Source of the DNA: Siphonodentalium dalli
Lineage: Eukaryota; Mollusca; Scaphopoda; Gadilida; Siphonodentaliidae
Direction of reading: 5' to 3'
Assembly (NCBI GenBank): GCA_032622095.1
Contig: CP136068.1
Location: 2,521,314 to 2,585,313 of the forward strand
DNA length: 64,000 nt
Shown here: positions 32,801-44,098 of the stretch, one piece after another
Numbering within the stretch: position 1 is the first letter of the stretch
Layout: the number at the start of each line of letters is the position of its first letter
The notes under the pieces: model-generated
Told to the model about the DNA's origin: nothing
Databases searched by the model: none
What the model saw: the letters and a program-made list of their open reading frames with translations, nothing else
Program-made: the position numbers and the translations under genes

Positions 32801-35636
32801 TGGCCTTATGGTGTAGGTCTGCTGTTATGGAGGTTTACTAAATATCACCTTTATTGGCCTTATGGTGTAGGTCTGCTGTTATGGAGGTTTACTAAATATC
32901 ACCTTTATTGGCCTTATGGTGTAGGTCTGCTGTTATGGAGGTTTACTAAATATCACCTTTATTGGCCTTATGGTGTAGGTCTGCTGTTATGGAGGTTTAC
33001 TAAATATCACCTTTATTGGCCTTATGGTGTAGGTCTGCTGTTATGGAGGTTTACTAAATATCACCTTTATTGGCCTTATGGTGTAGGTCTGCTGTTATGG
33101 AGGTTTACTAAATATCACCTTTATTGGCCTTATGGTGTAGGTCTGCTGTTATGGAGGTTTACTAAATATCACCTTTATTGGCCTTATGGTGTAGGTCTGC
33201 TGTTATGGAGGTTTACTAAATATCACCTTTATTGGCCTTATGGTGTAGGTCTGCTGTTATGGAGGTTTACTAAATATCACCTTTATTGGCCTTATGGTGG
33301 TAGGTCTGCTGTTATGGAGGTTTACTAAATATCACCTTTATTGGCCTTATGGTGTAGGTCTGCTGTTATGGAGGTTTACTAAATATCACCTTTATTGGCC
33401 TTATGGTGTAGGTCTGCTGTTATGGAGGTTTACTAAATATCACCTTTATTGGCCTTATGGTGTAGGTCTGCTGTTATGGAGGTTTACTAAATATCACCTT
33501 TATTGGCCTTATGGTGTAGGTCTGCTGTTATGGAGGTTTACTAAATATCACCTTTATTGGCCTTATGGTGTTAGGTCTGCTGTTATGGAGGTTTACTAAA
33601 ATATCACCTTTATTGGCCTTATGGTGTAGGTCTGCTGTTATGGAGGTTTACTAAATATCACCTTTATTGGCCTTATGGTGGTAGGTCTGCTGTTATGGAG
33701 GTTTACTAAATATCACCTTTATTGGCCTTATGGTGTAGGTCTGCTGTTATGGAGGTTTACTAAATATCACCTTTATTGGCCTTATGGTGTAGGTCTGCTG
33801 TTATGGAGGTTTACTAAATATCACCTTTATTGGCCTTATGGTGTAGGTCTGCTGTTATGGAGGGTTACTAAATATCACCTTTATTGGCCTTATGGTGTAG
33901 GTCTGCTGTTATGGAGGTTTACTAAATATCACCTTTATTGGCCTTATGGTGTAGGTCTGCTGTTATGGAGGTTTACTAAATATCACCTTTATTGGCCTTA
34001 TGGTGTAGGTCTGCTGTTATGGAGGTTTTACTAAATATCACCTTTATTGGCCTTATGGTGTAGGTCTGCTGTTATGGAGGTTTACTAAATATCACCTTTA
34101 TTGGCCTTATGGTGTAGGTCTGCTGTTATGGAGGTTTACTAAATATCACCTTTATTGGCCTTATGGTGTAGGTCTGCTGTTATGGAGGTTTACTAAATAT
34201 CACCTTTATTGGCCTTATGGTGTAGGTCTGCTGTTATGGAGGTTTACTAAATATCACCTTTATTGGCCTTATGGTGTAGGTCTGCTGTTATGGAGGTTTA
34301 CTAAATATCACCTTTATTGGCCTTATGGTGTAGGTCTGCTGTTATGGAGGTTACTAAATATCACCTTTATTGGCCTTATGGTGTAGGTCTGCTGTTATGG
34401 AGGTTTACTAAATATCACCTTTATTGGCCTTATGGTGTAGGTCTGCTGTTATGGAGGTTTACTAAATATCACCTTTATTGGCCTTATGGTGTAGGTCTGC
34501 TGTTATGGAGGTTTACTAAATATCACCTTTATTGGCCTTATGGTGTAGGTCTGCTGTTATGGAGGTTTACTAAATATCACCTTTATTGGCCTTATGGTGT
34601 AGGTCTGCTGTTATGGAGGTTTACTAAATATCACCTTTATTGGCCTTATGGTGTAGGTCTGCTGTTATGGAGGTTTACTAAATATCACCTTTATTGGCCT
34701 TATGGTGTAGGTCTGCTGTTATGGAGGTTTACTAAATATCACCTTTATTGGCCTTATGGTGTAGGTCTGCTGTTATGGAGGTTTACTAAATATCACCTTT
34801 ATTGGCCTTATGGTGTAGGTCTGCTGTTATGGAGGTTTACTAAATATCACCTTTATTGGCCTTATGGTGTAGGTCTGCTGTTATGGAGGTTTACTAAATA
34901 TCACCTTTATTGGCCTTATGGTGTAGGTCTGCTGTTATGGAGGTTTACTAAATATCACCTTTATTGGCCTTATGGTGTAGGTCTGCTGTTATGGAGGTTT
35001 ACTAAATATCACCTTTATTGGCCTTATGGTGTAGGTCTGCTGTTATGGAGGTTTACTAAATATCACCTTTATTGGCCTTATGGTGTAGGTCTGCTGTTAT
35101 GGAGGTTTACTAAATATCACCTTTATTGGCCTTATGGTGTAGGTCTTAATATCACCTTTATTGGCCTTATGGTGTAGGTCTGCTGTTATGGAGGTTTACT
35201 AAATATCACCTTTATTGGCCTTATGGTGTAGGTCTGCTGTTATGGAGGTTTACTAAATATCACCTTTATTGGCCTTATGGTGTAGGTCTGCTGTTATGGA
35301 GGTTTACTAAATATCACCTTTATTGGCCTTATGGTGTAGGTCTGCTGTTATGGAGGTTTACTAAATATCACCTTTATTGGCCTTATGGTGTAGGTCTGCT
35401 GTTATGGAGGTTTACTAAATATCACCTTTATTGGCCTTATGGTGTAGGTCTGCTGTTATGGAGGTTTACTAAATATCACCTTTATTGGCCTTATGGTGTA
35501 GGTCTGCTGTTATGGAGGTTTACTAAATATCACCTTTATTGGCCTTATGGTGTAGGTCTGCTGTTATGGAGGTTTACTAAATATCACCTTTATTGGCCTT
35601 ATGGTGTAGGTCTGCTGTTATGGAGGTTTACTAAAT
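26858..35636. repeat. 54-bp satellite array, about 8.8 kb
   Basis: The unit reads GGTCTGCTGTTATGGAGGTT then TACTAAATATCACC and TTTATTGGCCTTATGGTGTA, 54 bp, giving about 160 units. Most differences are one-base indels or truncated units (near 26930-27010, 29364, 29507, 29824, 31330, 35145). Runs at about 32270-33290 and 34380-35140 are essentially perfect. Because 54 is divisible by three, one frame is open across each perfect run and encodes an 18-residue repeat (YGVGLLLWRFTKYHLYWP). Frames break at each indel, so this is not a protein gene. The array ends abruptly at CTAAATTCAGTCC. Confidence 0.97.
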
Positions 35637-35761
35637 TCAGTCCTTAAGTGACAATCCTCGATGTTATAGTCGTGTAGAGTTACCCATTGAGGATGTAATA
35701 TGATGAATGTCTTAAATGTTTTTACATCAGATCCCAAAATTTAACACAACATAAAGTTAAC

Positions 35762-36092
35762 TTTAAGTGAAAGGGACACTATTAGATTGGTCATGTATAT
35801 CTAATTCAATTGTCTGAAGTCATTTCACTTAAAGTGTTCAGACAATTGAATTAGATGTACATGACAAATCTAATAGTGTCCATTTCACTTAAAGTGTTCA
35901 GACAATTGAATTAGATATACATGACAAATCTAATAGTGTCCATTTCACTTAAAGTGTTCAGACAATTGAATTAGATATACATGACAAATCTAATAGTGTC
36001 CATTTCACTTAAAGTCTTCAGACAATTGAATTAGATATACATGACAAATCTAATTGTGTTCATTTCACTTGAAGTGTTCAGACAATTGAATT
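35762..36092. repeat. 60-bp tandem array, left part
   Basis: Direct units CATTTCACTTAAAGTGTTCA start at 35821, 35881, 35941, 36001 and 36061, exactly 60 bp apart. The preceding segment (35762-35819) is the same unit in inverted orientation (GACACTATTAGATTGGTCAT). Confidence 0.93.
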
Positions 36093-36093
36093 A

Positions 36094-36476
36094 CCGCTAT
36101 ACTTAAAGTAATTGACCACCAATAACGTGGTGTCACCCCGTTAATACCACGGTACTATACCGCAGTATCCTCCAATACCGCGGTACTGATACCGCTTGTT
36201 AATGCGAACAAGTATGTGGGAGTAAATACCTCCCCTCAAAGAGTTCCATGAAAATCACTGCGGTATAAAAAAATTAATGCAGTGCCCGCTAAAAGACCGC
36301 GGTATTCAAAAAAATTAATGCGGTGCCCGCTAAAAGACTGCAGTATCATTATCGCCCAATACCGTAACTCCACCGCCGTGACCATCTCGATACCGCTACC
36401 GTTTATTACCGGTATCACCGCGGTCATGACCGGGGTATCACCCCATTTTTCTGGTCAATTACTTTGAGAATAGCGG
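36094..36476. mobile_element. K3 MITE, TA target, 383 bp
   Basis: CCGCTATACTTAAAGTAATT at the left and AATTACTTTGAGAATAGCGG at the right are flanked by TA (36092-36093, 36477-36478). Removing the element and one TA restores the array sequence GAATTAGATATACATG seen in neighbouring units. The interior is rich in TACCGCGGTA-like units. It has no gene. Confidence 0.92.
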
Positions 36477-36786
36477 TAGATATACATGACAAATCTAATA
36501 GTGTCCATTTCACTTAAAGTCTTCAGACAATTGAATTAAATATACATGACAAATCTAATAGTGTCCATTTCACTTGAAGTGTTCAGCCAATTGAATTAAA
36601 TATACATGACAATCTAATAGTGTCCATTTCACTTAAAGTCTTCAGCCAATTGAATTAAATATACATGACAAATCTAATAGTGTCCATTTCACTTAAAGTC
36701 TTCAGACAATTGAATTAGATATACATGACAAATCTAATAGTGTCCATTTCACTTGAAGTGTTCAGACAATTGAATTAGATATACAT
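36477..36786. repeat. 60-bp tandem array, right part
   Basis: The array resumes after K3 at TAGATATACATGAC and continues for about five units with minor changes (AAGTCTTCAGCCAATTG). It stops where an F1 right arm starts. Confidence 0.92.
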
Positions 36787-36891
36787 GAGAGCTTTCCGAT
36801 TAATGGCAACAAGCCATATTTCCGACTAAATCCTGAAAAGTTACCCATAATTATAATGTGGTCAAGGAGACGATTAATTAGAGCATTACTG
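36787..36891 (-). mobile_element. F1 right half
   Basis: It starts GAGAGCTTTCCGATTAATGG directly at the array end (ATACAT) and runs to TAGAGCATTACTG. The terminal TA is replaced by GA. Confidence 0.8.
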
Positions 36892-36892
36892 G

Positions 36893-37370
36893 AAAATGAT
36901 TATAATGAGTAAGTACAATGTACATGATAAACGCTGCATGCAGTGCTGGAACTTACACGTGTGATGAATGCAACATGGTATATAAATCGCAAGCATCTGG
37001 GACAACGACCCATCTAAGCATCCAGCACTACATAAACAGGCTACCCTGCGACTGTTGTTGTATCTTCAAGTTTATAACAACGGATGTTTCCCAGTGCCGA
37101 TTTGCAATTGTGCATGTACATGCAAACTCTAAAAATTGCACGTGATTTTAATTCCGATAATCCGTTTAGTGGTTATACATTTAATCGTCGTGACGACCGC
37201 ATGGACGTTTTAATGTGTGTTTTCTCTCGACAATTCTCAATTGAAGTTAATAGTATCAGGAACGATGGTTGATCGCCACATAAGTTATGATGGAACTTCA
37301 TGGAAGTTCATAGAGCGTTTCACAAATTGTCTAATCTGACATTAAATGCCTAATTGAGAATGCAACACAC
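36893..37370. other. Unassigned; weak Cys/His-rich frame
   Basis: A plus frame at 36918-37145 includes CDECNMVYKS and TTTHLSIQH, a C-x2-C ... H-x4-H spacing reminiscent of a BED-type zinc finger. The Leu-to-His spacing is one residue longer than usual and nothing downstream resembles a transposase. It could be a remnant or chance. Confidence 0.25.
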
Positions 37371-37375
37371 AGGTA

Positions 37376-37457
37376 TGATTCGATTCGATATTCGATTCGA
37401 TATTCGATTCGATATTCGATTCGATTTCGTCAACTCGATTCGATATCCGATTCGATC
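37376..37457. repeat. 12-bp ATTCGATTCGAT-type microsatellite
   Basis: CGATTCGATATT repeats about four times, then two more degenerate copies occur near 37435-37457. Frames with IRFDIRFD are artefacts. Confidence 0.9.
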
Positions 37458-38600
37458 AAAATCTCCAATTCGCAGGACCCTAATGTATGTACATGTCAAG
37501 CCTGGATATAAGAGGTCGGACACGGTCATTGACCGAGCCAAATACACCGATGACCGGCGCCGCCTTATTATCGTCCGTCAGTTTGTCCGGCGCCCATTAT
37601 CTTCACAAAAAATATATAATTAAGGGGAAAACAACAAGTAGATGTATTATCCGCGGCAAAGACATTCAATTACCACTACTGTGCACTAAATATCAAATCC
37701 CCCCACCAATACAACGCGTTTTACCGAAAACATGTTAATGATCCGTTCCGTATACAGGACCTATAAATGTAATTTTAATGCAACCTCTAACCTAAATTGT
37801 CCGCGATTGATGATTGATCGCAAACTGCGAATTATCGCTGCCTTCACGTCCGCACTATTTACGACTTTCTATTTTTAGAATGTGAAAAAACACAGAAAAA
37901 ATGGCTGCCACTGGGGGGAAACACCAACCAAGAAATACACTTCGTCGTGTTTTTCTCGTTTGACGTAAGATACACGGAGATGTCACAAGTTATATCAGCA
38001 CAAGTGTAATATATTCCACAAGTTAAGGGTGTTAGTTGGAGATTCCGAAAAAATTCATACCGGGTAGTTTTTAAAACATGCATGAAAATAGAGCCTCTAT
38101 TTAAAATATATATGTCCGGGACATCCCATATACTTCAAATTTGCGATCCGGTGTGGTTCCTGGGTAGCATGTCACAACAGTCACATGTGTGACGTGTCAG
38201 TTCTTGTCTATTGACTTAGGCATGGGGCCATGGGCTAACATACTGAGAAAAAACAGGGCCTTGGTAACCACTGCCTAATAATGTAATAGTATTTTTGAAA
38301 CTGGAAAAGAATTCAGCAGAGACATACTGTAAATGACAGCCTTGTCTGACTTTGCACCCCTGTCACATTATGACATAATATGAGCTTCAGCTAAAAGTTA
38401 TGTAAAACACCATAATTCATAACATGGTACATCAATGAATCTAATTTTTGCATTGGAATGGGCTAAAAAACAACTAATTGCTGCTATTTATTGATACCAG
38501 GTAAATGACAGACACACTTTTCAATTGTCAGACGCCGAATCTTTGGTGCCTGTCATTTTGTCATACACTCAAAAAAAATTATATCCAGGCTTGGTACATG
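37458..38600. other. No recognised feature
   Basis: Unassigned sequence. Short frames (37487-37738 plus, 37859-38083 minus) have no recognisable domain. Confidence 0.45.
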
Positions 38601-38626
38601 TACACTAGTATAATCAGTAAATACAT

Positions 38627-38712
38627 CTACATGTACTCTAGTTTGGTACTAGTTAGTAGTTACTTGATTCTACATGTACTCTAGTTTGGTACTAGTTAGT
38701 AGTTACTTGATT
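38627..38712. repeat. 43-bp tandem duplication
   Basis: CTACATGTACTCTAGTTTGG then TACTAGTTAGTAGTTACTTG occurs at 38627 and 38670. Confidence 0.88.
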
Positions 38713-38743
38713 CCCAGTCATTTATTCGTAGGGATGTTCCACT

Positions 38744-38970
38744 AATAAGTTCAATAGTAGATATTCGCACTGATTGGCATTATAATTTTGACTCATCTTG
38801 GACTTACTAGTACACACCAGATATATCATTTGTAAAAATTATTATACCTATTGTTATTGTACAAATAAAATGTAATCTAAAAAAAAATCTAATCTACGAT
38901 TCAATAGTAGATATCTGCATTATAATTTGGACTCATCTTGGACTTACTAGTACACACCAGATATGTCATT
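38744..38970. repeat. Diverged direct duplication
   Basis: TTCAATAGTAGATAT, GACTCATCTTGGACTTACTA and GTACACACCAGATAT occur at about 38750-38825 and again at 38900-38965, the second copy shortened. Confidence 0.75.
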
Positions 38971-39287
38971 TATTAATCAAAAGCAGGGACCAACATGGTG
39001 CAAATTCTATGCGCCAAAACAAACCCGACAATTCTATTGTAGAAAGGGCCAAAAAATATAAACTAAATATCATGTTACCCACCTATATGCCTTCTAATCA
39101 AAACATTCTCCTATATAAAGAATCAGTCAAACAACAGGAAAATCAAACAACATAAAAACATCACCAGCCGTGTCTAGGAGAAAGCAGAAGTGACGGTGGA
39201 TTCATAGCCAATGATAACAAACTCTTTTCATACAGGCTGGTGTCTGATGGATAGACATCACAGTTAAAAGACCAAACAGTCAATACT

Positions 39288-39685
39288 CAAGCTTGAGATT
39301 AGTGTGCCTGTCATTTGCAGAATGAGGTCCCCAGAGGGTGAATTTAGTGATGTTATCCCGCATAGCGGGCTAGCATCACTATATTCACCCTTTGGGGACC
39401 TCATTCTGCTTAGGCCTCATCTTCTCTGGAAAGTCTCTTTATTATAAAATTTCTATAGAAACTTCTTCACATTTCTTTTTTAGTTTATTTTTTGTATATC
39501 CCCAAATTGGCAGACGACAAATTGCATAATCAAGGTTCCCAATGGGTGTACATCACAATATTCACCATTTGGGAACTTCAATCTGAGTCTATGTCTCCCA
39601 TAGCAGGCTAAGCAGGATAGCGTCACTAAATTCACCCTCTGGGGACCTCATTCTGCAAATGACAGGCACACTAAACTCAGGCTTG
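39288..39685. mobile_element. H1 hAT-like MITE with 8-bp duplication
   Basis: CAAGCTTGAGATTAGTGTGC at the left, AACTCAGGCTTG at the right. The flanks TCAATACT (left) and TCAATAAT (right) agree at 7 of 8 positions, fitting the hAT 8-bp target duplication. The left foldback is intact and the right one has lost its outer arm. The middle contains GAAACTTCTTCACATTTC as in the 20047 copy. Confidence 0.8.
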
Positions 39686-39744
39686 TCAATAATAATAGTG
39701 TATGAGTTGGTATACACTAAAGCTTATAAACTAAATTCCCTATA

Positions 39745-41193
39745 CTGTTATGCCCTAAGTAAATGACCCATTAACTGCAGTTATAATCCGTTTACAACTG
39801 CGGTTAAACCGTAACCGCACCGCAGTTATTTGCCGTAACTGCGGTGGCATCTCAGTTACATGCGGTTAGGTCACCGCAGTTAATAACCCTTAACCGCACG
39901 TAAACGTTAACCTTCCGGTATTTGAATATTTAATGGGAAAGAGAGGGGTACTACCCATGCATCTACCAGTGTATGTTATCGTTTTGTGTTTTAGCGATCA
40001 CGGCAAAGTGGTAATTTAACTTCATAATCGACCAGGAGTTGATTGTATGTTTTTGTTATCACCATCGGTACTCAACACGATATATTTTATGTTTTAATCC
40101 TGACTTGTTGAAAACTGTATAATTTTGACGTATATGTTCTAGTATACGTCCGTTGATCGGCTTGTGAAAAAATACATGCTTATGTTTGAAGCAAAGTAAA
40201 GTGCTGAATTTAATACTATTAATAGTACATACGCAATTCGCGAATCTAGCTGGCGTGTCACGTTTGTAGTTAATTATGTATAATTTTGTATATTTTTGAT
40301 GTATATGTAACTGGCGTGTCACGTTTGTAGTTAATTATGATTATATAGCAACGAATGCAAGATCGGAAAACTTAAATATCGGTTTCCGATATCCGAATAA
40401 TGCCCGACGTTTGAAGAGTGTGGTTGTTCCGTTTAAACGCATTTTTGTTTCCCTCACTTTACATTTATGATGCATGTGTGGGACTCTAACCCCCACTTTA
40501 TATTATTATATAATTATCCACTCGAATCCGTTTTATCCGTTTTGCGGTTGTTCCATTTTAAACGCGTTTCCTTACATTGAAAGTGACCGGCACTCGTCAG
40601 CTAAATTGTCGAATAATTATATTTATATAAAATTATATAAATATTTATTTTATCGATGGTTAAAGTCGAAAATGGGCCGTAAGAATTCCGATTACCCGTC
40701 GGGGTTAGCCCAACTGTTATTTTCACCAAAAGGCTACTATAAAGTATACAACATTATAATAAAAAGAAATCCAAAAATAAATAAAACACACAAAAACACT
40801 TTTATTTTTTCACACCATACATCACAATCTTCCGTTTACCCAAAACATAACATATTGGTATATGAATGTCTGTTCTATTTATCCAAAATAAATAGAAGAT
40901 CCACAACAAAAAATATTGATATTGAAAGGGACACTGCCATGTTATTTGTGCTAACTTGTCTAACGAGCATGGCAACTAAAACATGACACGCCATATACGC
41001 CATATGGTATTAGTATCTGTTCCATTAAGAGCGACATATAACGGTTTAACCGCGACGTATCCGTTTTAACCGCACAATTTATTCGGTTCTCACGTTTTAA
41101 ACACATCTTATAACCGCGGTTAGGTTAAAACGGAACGCAGTTAAACTGGGGTGCCACTTCAGTTAGATGGGCCATTTACTTAGGGCATAACAG
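39745..41193 (+). mobile_element. E2 element copy 3, 1449 bp
   Basis: TA-flanked, same orientation as copy 1. It is longer than the others because CTGGCGTGTCACGTTTGTAG through ATTATG (about 40251-40279 and 40311-40339) is duplicated around an AT-rich spacer. It is one of two copies in which the MGRKNSDYPS frame is intact. Confidence 0.9.
40672..40986 (+). CDS. Unknown 104-residue frame inside E2
   Basis: Starts MGRKNSDYPSGLAQLLFSPK and ends TSMATKT. I do not recognise it: no zinc finger, no DDE/D residues in a transposase-like context, no signal peptide. It is basic in the first half and rich in Ile/Tyr/Lys. An in-frame ATG 198 nt upstream exists only in this copy, so the conserved ATG was chosen. 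Homologous frames are intact in one other copy (57637-57948) and shifted in three, so it may be just DNA carried by the element. Confidence 0.2.
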   Translation: MGRKNSDYPSGLAQLLFSPKGYYKVYNIIIKRNPKINKTHKNTFIFSHHTSQSSVYPKHNILVYECLFYLSKINRRSTTKNIDIERDTAMLFVLTCLTSMATKT

Positions 41194-41289
41194 TATTTCA
41201 TATTAACTGCATCATGTCAAATGGAGGTATCTCGAATCTCATACATGATGGAATCAGGTGTTGTTATCCCAGGGATGCATTAATCTGCA

Positions 41290-41563
41290 TCAACCCTTTC
41301 ATGACGGGAGCTGCGCTGGTGCAGCGTTAAAGATCATGTGCCAGTGAAATCTCATATGTACAATGTATCGGAGTCTCCCATAGGGAGCCTCACATATATA
41401 AGAGAATGCATTGTCTTACAAAGTCAATGTAAATATTATTAGGGCAATGTATTCTCTTATATATGTGAGGCTCCCTATGGGAGATTCACATATGTTAGAG
41501 AATGCATTGGCACAGGGTTTTTGCAAAAATTTCTGGAAGATCCAGTAATGGAAATGTTAATCT
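41290..41563. mobile_element. P1b MITE
   Basis: The left end is TCAACCCTTTCATGACGGGA and the right end CAGTAATGGAAATGTTAA. Two hairpins (about 41340-41413 and 41449-41513) contain CTCCC/GGGAG stems around the loop. The terminal substitutions suggest an old copy. Confidence 0.75.
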
Positions 41564-41758
41564 ACCCGTATGGAGCCCCTCACAAACATGAGCAGACGAC
41601 ACTCAGCAATACAAGCTGCCACCTTTATGGGGCTCCCTACAGGAAGCTCCAGTCATGGAAGTGTTAAACTACCCTTATGGAGCCCTTCACAAACATGAGC
41701 AGACGACACTCAGCAATACAAGCTGCCACCTGCCATTCCAGTCATGGAATGGTTAAAG
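41564..41758. repeat. Two diverged 96-bp-type units with P1 ends
   Basis: TCTACCCGTATGGAGCCCCT, ACAAACATGAGCAGACGACA and ATACAAGCTGCCACCT occur twice, separated by GCTCCAGTCATGGAAGTGTTAAA. The units are the inverse of the 3473-3880 repeat and are bounded by P1b-like TCATGGAA(G/T)GGTTAA ends. Confidence 0.75.
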
Positions 41759-43349
41759 GACAATAACCAAGGGGGATGGGGTCTCCATACTATGTGTGAG
41801 GCTCCCTGTGGGTTTAACAACCCAGATTTTAGGTTATATATTTTTTACTTCTACTCCAAGCTTAGGACTGTTTTCTTATGGTATGCCGATAGTTTTTGGT
41901 CACCTGTTAGTGCCGGATCTTATGCTATCCCTGATGGTTTTTGGTCACCTGTTAGTGCTGGACAACTCCTTTACAAACAAATGAGGAATGAAATGAGCAA
42001 CCTCTCATTATATAACTAATATTAACTATGCCAGATTGTTTTCATATTGGATTACAAACTTGCTTTATGCATGACCCCTATATATATATATAGGAAGACA
42101 ATGAATATGGATTTTTATATTTATCAGTAAATTGGCTACCACACATTATATTTTTGAAATGTCTGATTCTGTGGAAAGACCAGCAAAACGCCAACGATAC
42201 AATTAAAAGTTTAAGGACTCGTGGTCTCGTGAAATGGTATGATAAAATTCAAAAGAAACATATGTTCTAGATTTTAAACTTTACAAGTCCGTTCCTGAAT
42301 TGTACTCTTTAACATGACAGTTGAAATCTCGTGAGATCTAAATGAAACTGAAAGTAGTTTACGGTTGTTGATACGTGGCCTACAATGTTTTCTCTATAAA
42401 TGATACAATAAAATGTATAACTGCACAGTAACTGTTTTCCTGAAGAATACTTTGTTAATTTGTTATCAAACTTGCATGTTTCTATGTGAAAGATGATAAA
42501 CAAATTTGTTTTTATTTTTTTCTTTATTGAAATTACAAAAATGCAAAAGGAATTCAATTATTTAAAATCTCCCGGATGGTGACCCCAATCTCACGGAAAA
42601 TCTTGACCAATCTCCCGGAAAATATTTTTTGAGGGTAACAGGTCTATTAAACAGGGGCATGCAGGATTTTGTTTTCATCGACCAAAAATGGGCTTCAATC
42701 CTCAGGCCAATACGACAGACCTCGGCCTCATAACTCGGTCAATGTGGAAACAACCAATTAAGTATTTGATTAATTAGCAACATTGACAATAATTGTTTCA
42801 CAGGATGAATATATTAACATAGATATACCATTGTGTGCTTTATTAAATTAACAATTATTTCAGCAATTTTTATTCTTGTGAACTTTGTGAAGAACTTGCA
42901 GCGATTTCACAGTACAATTGGGAATGATATTGATACGGATACATGTTGTTCATCCACGTACATGTATATTTACTCCCAAAAACAGTGACTGTCCATAATT
43001 CACCGAAATCAACTGCAATCTATCTTCCGTCGACCCAATATTCTTTGCCGATCGAGCTAATTACGTATGACGTCATTTACGTTACTTAATGACTTATTGG
43101 CCGCGTTTTCTACTTATTGGCCGACTTTTTGTTGCGGCCGACTTTTTGTTACTTATGACGCAGGCAGCATTCTACTTATTGCGGCCGATAACCTGTAGCT
43201 AATTAATAATCAGGTTTAAATCACCAAATTCTGGCCCAATAATTTCCAATTCACAGAAAGTCTCGTGAACAAAAGACATAAAATCCCTTTCATTTTATGA
43301 ATATTTTCCCTTCCTCTTACTACATTCACATGAAATAAGAATGAACGCT
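41759..43349. other. No recognised gene
   Basis: Contains a short duplication, TTTTTGGTCACCTGTTAGTG (two copies near 41893 and 41938), CTCCCGGAAAAT-type repeats near 42570-42625, and TACTTATTGGCCG repeats near 43081-43185. Overlapping short frames have no supported function. Confidence 0.5.
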
Positions 43350-43705
43350 TTAACCCTTTACCCAACAAACCGGCCAAAACCGGCCAAATAAAGCTTCAAC
43401 AGCCTAAAATATCTTTGGTCTGTCTCAATAGAACCATACAAATATGGATATCATTGGAACCGGCTCCTTGACCACATTGTGATAGTTACAGTTATGCCCT
43501 GTGCCAATGCATTCTCTTATATATGCGAGTCGACCATAGGTCGCCTCGCATATATAAGAGAATGCATTGGCCTAAAAAAAAATCTTTTTTTAACACTTTT
43601 TACCATTTTTTCTTACATTCTTTAACAATTTTATAATTTTTAATGTGTTAAGCCAATGCATTCTCTTATATATGCGAGGCGACCTATGCATTGGCACAGG
43701 GCCCT
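43350..43705 (+). mobile_element. P1a MITE, right end lost
   Basis: TTAACCCTTTACCCAACAAA at the left, the AATAAAGCTTCAACAGCCTA block, the first hairpin (about 43505-43572), and a second hairpin cut off within its loop (GACCTAT then GCATTGGCACAGGG). The normal TGTTGGGTAAAGGG end is replaced by a P1b-like CCCTTCCATGATGGGAGCTG. Confidence 0.85.
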
Positions 43706-43846
43706 TCCATGATGGGAGCTGTGATGGGGCAACATTAATGCACCGATGCCAGTGCATTCTCTTATATACAGTAATGCCCTAAATAATCGACTCCTTAACC
43801 AAAGCAGAATTATGGGTAACTTTTCACGATTATTTAGGGCATTACT
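43706..43846. mobile_element. P1b fragment with nested F1 derivative
   Basis: CCCTTCCATGATGGG, GGGGCAACATTAATGCACCG and CAGTGCATTCTCTTATATA lead into F1 CAGTAATGCCC at 43769. That F1 copy is a ~78-bp deletion form, left arm through TTTTCA then CGATTATTTAGGGCATTACT, keeping both ends. Confidence 0.78.
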
Positions 43847-44035
43847 ATATATACATGTACTGGTATAACAGCCATTTCCGAAAAAATCTGTTTTATAAAA
43901 AACAGGCATTAAAAAGAGTTGATTATTGTTTAGAGTTGTGTGTTAAATTCATCATAAATCATTGAATGAAATATCATGCGGAGGTCAATACTCAATATAC
44001 AACAAAAAACAAGCTCTTGAATGACTAGTGTATAG

Positions 44036-44098
44036 CAGAGGAATTCTAGGCATGCTGAGAAAATGCAGAGGAATTCTAGGCACGCTGAGAAAATGCAG
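44036..44098. repeat. 34-bp tandem unit, SINE target
   Basis: GCAGAGGAATTCTAGGCATG then CTGAGAAAAT repeats at about 44034 and 44066 and resumes after the SINE at about 44423. A diverged unit lies at 49491-49530. Confidence 0.8.

Noticed and set aside
26858-35636. Long plus-strand frames of up to 355 residues
   Set aside because: They are translations of a 54-bp satellite and break at every one-base indel; composition and periodicity explain them fully.
24838-36786. CRISPR-like appearance of regular arrays
   Set aside because: There are no unique spacers between repeats; units are contiguous satellites, and the context is eukaryotic.
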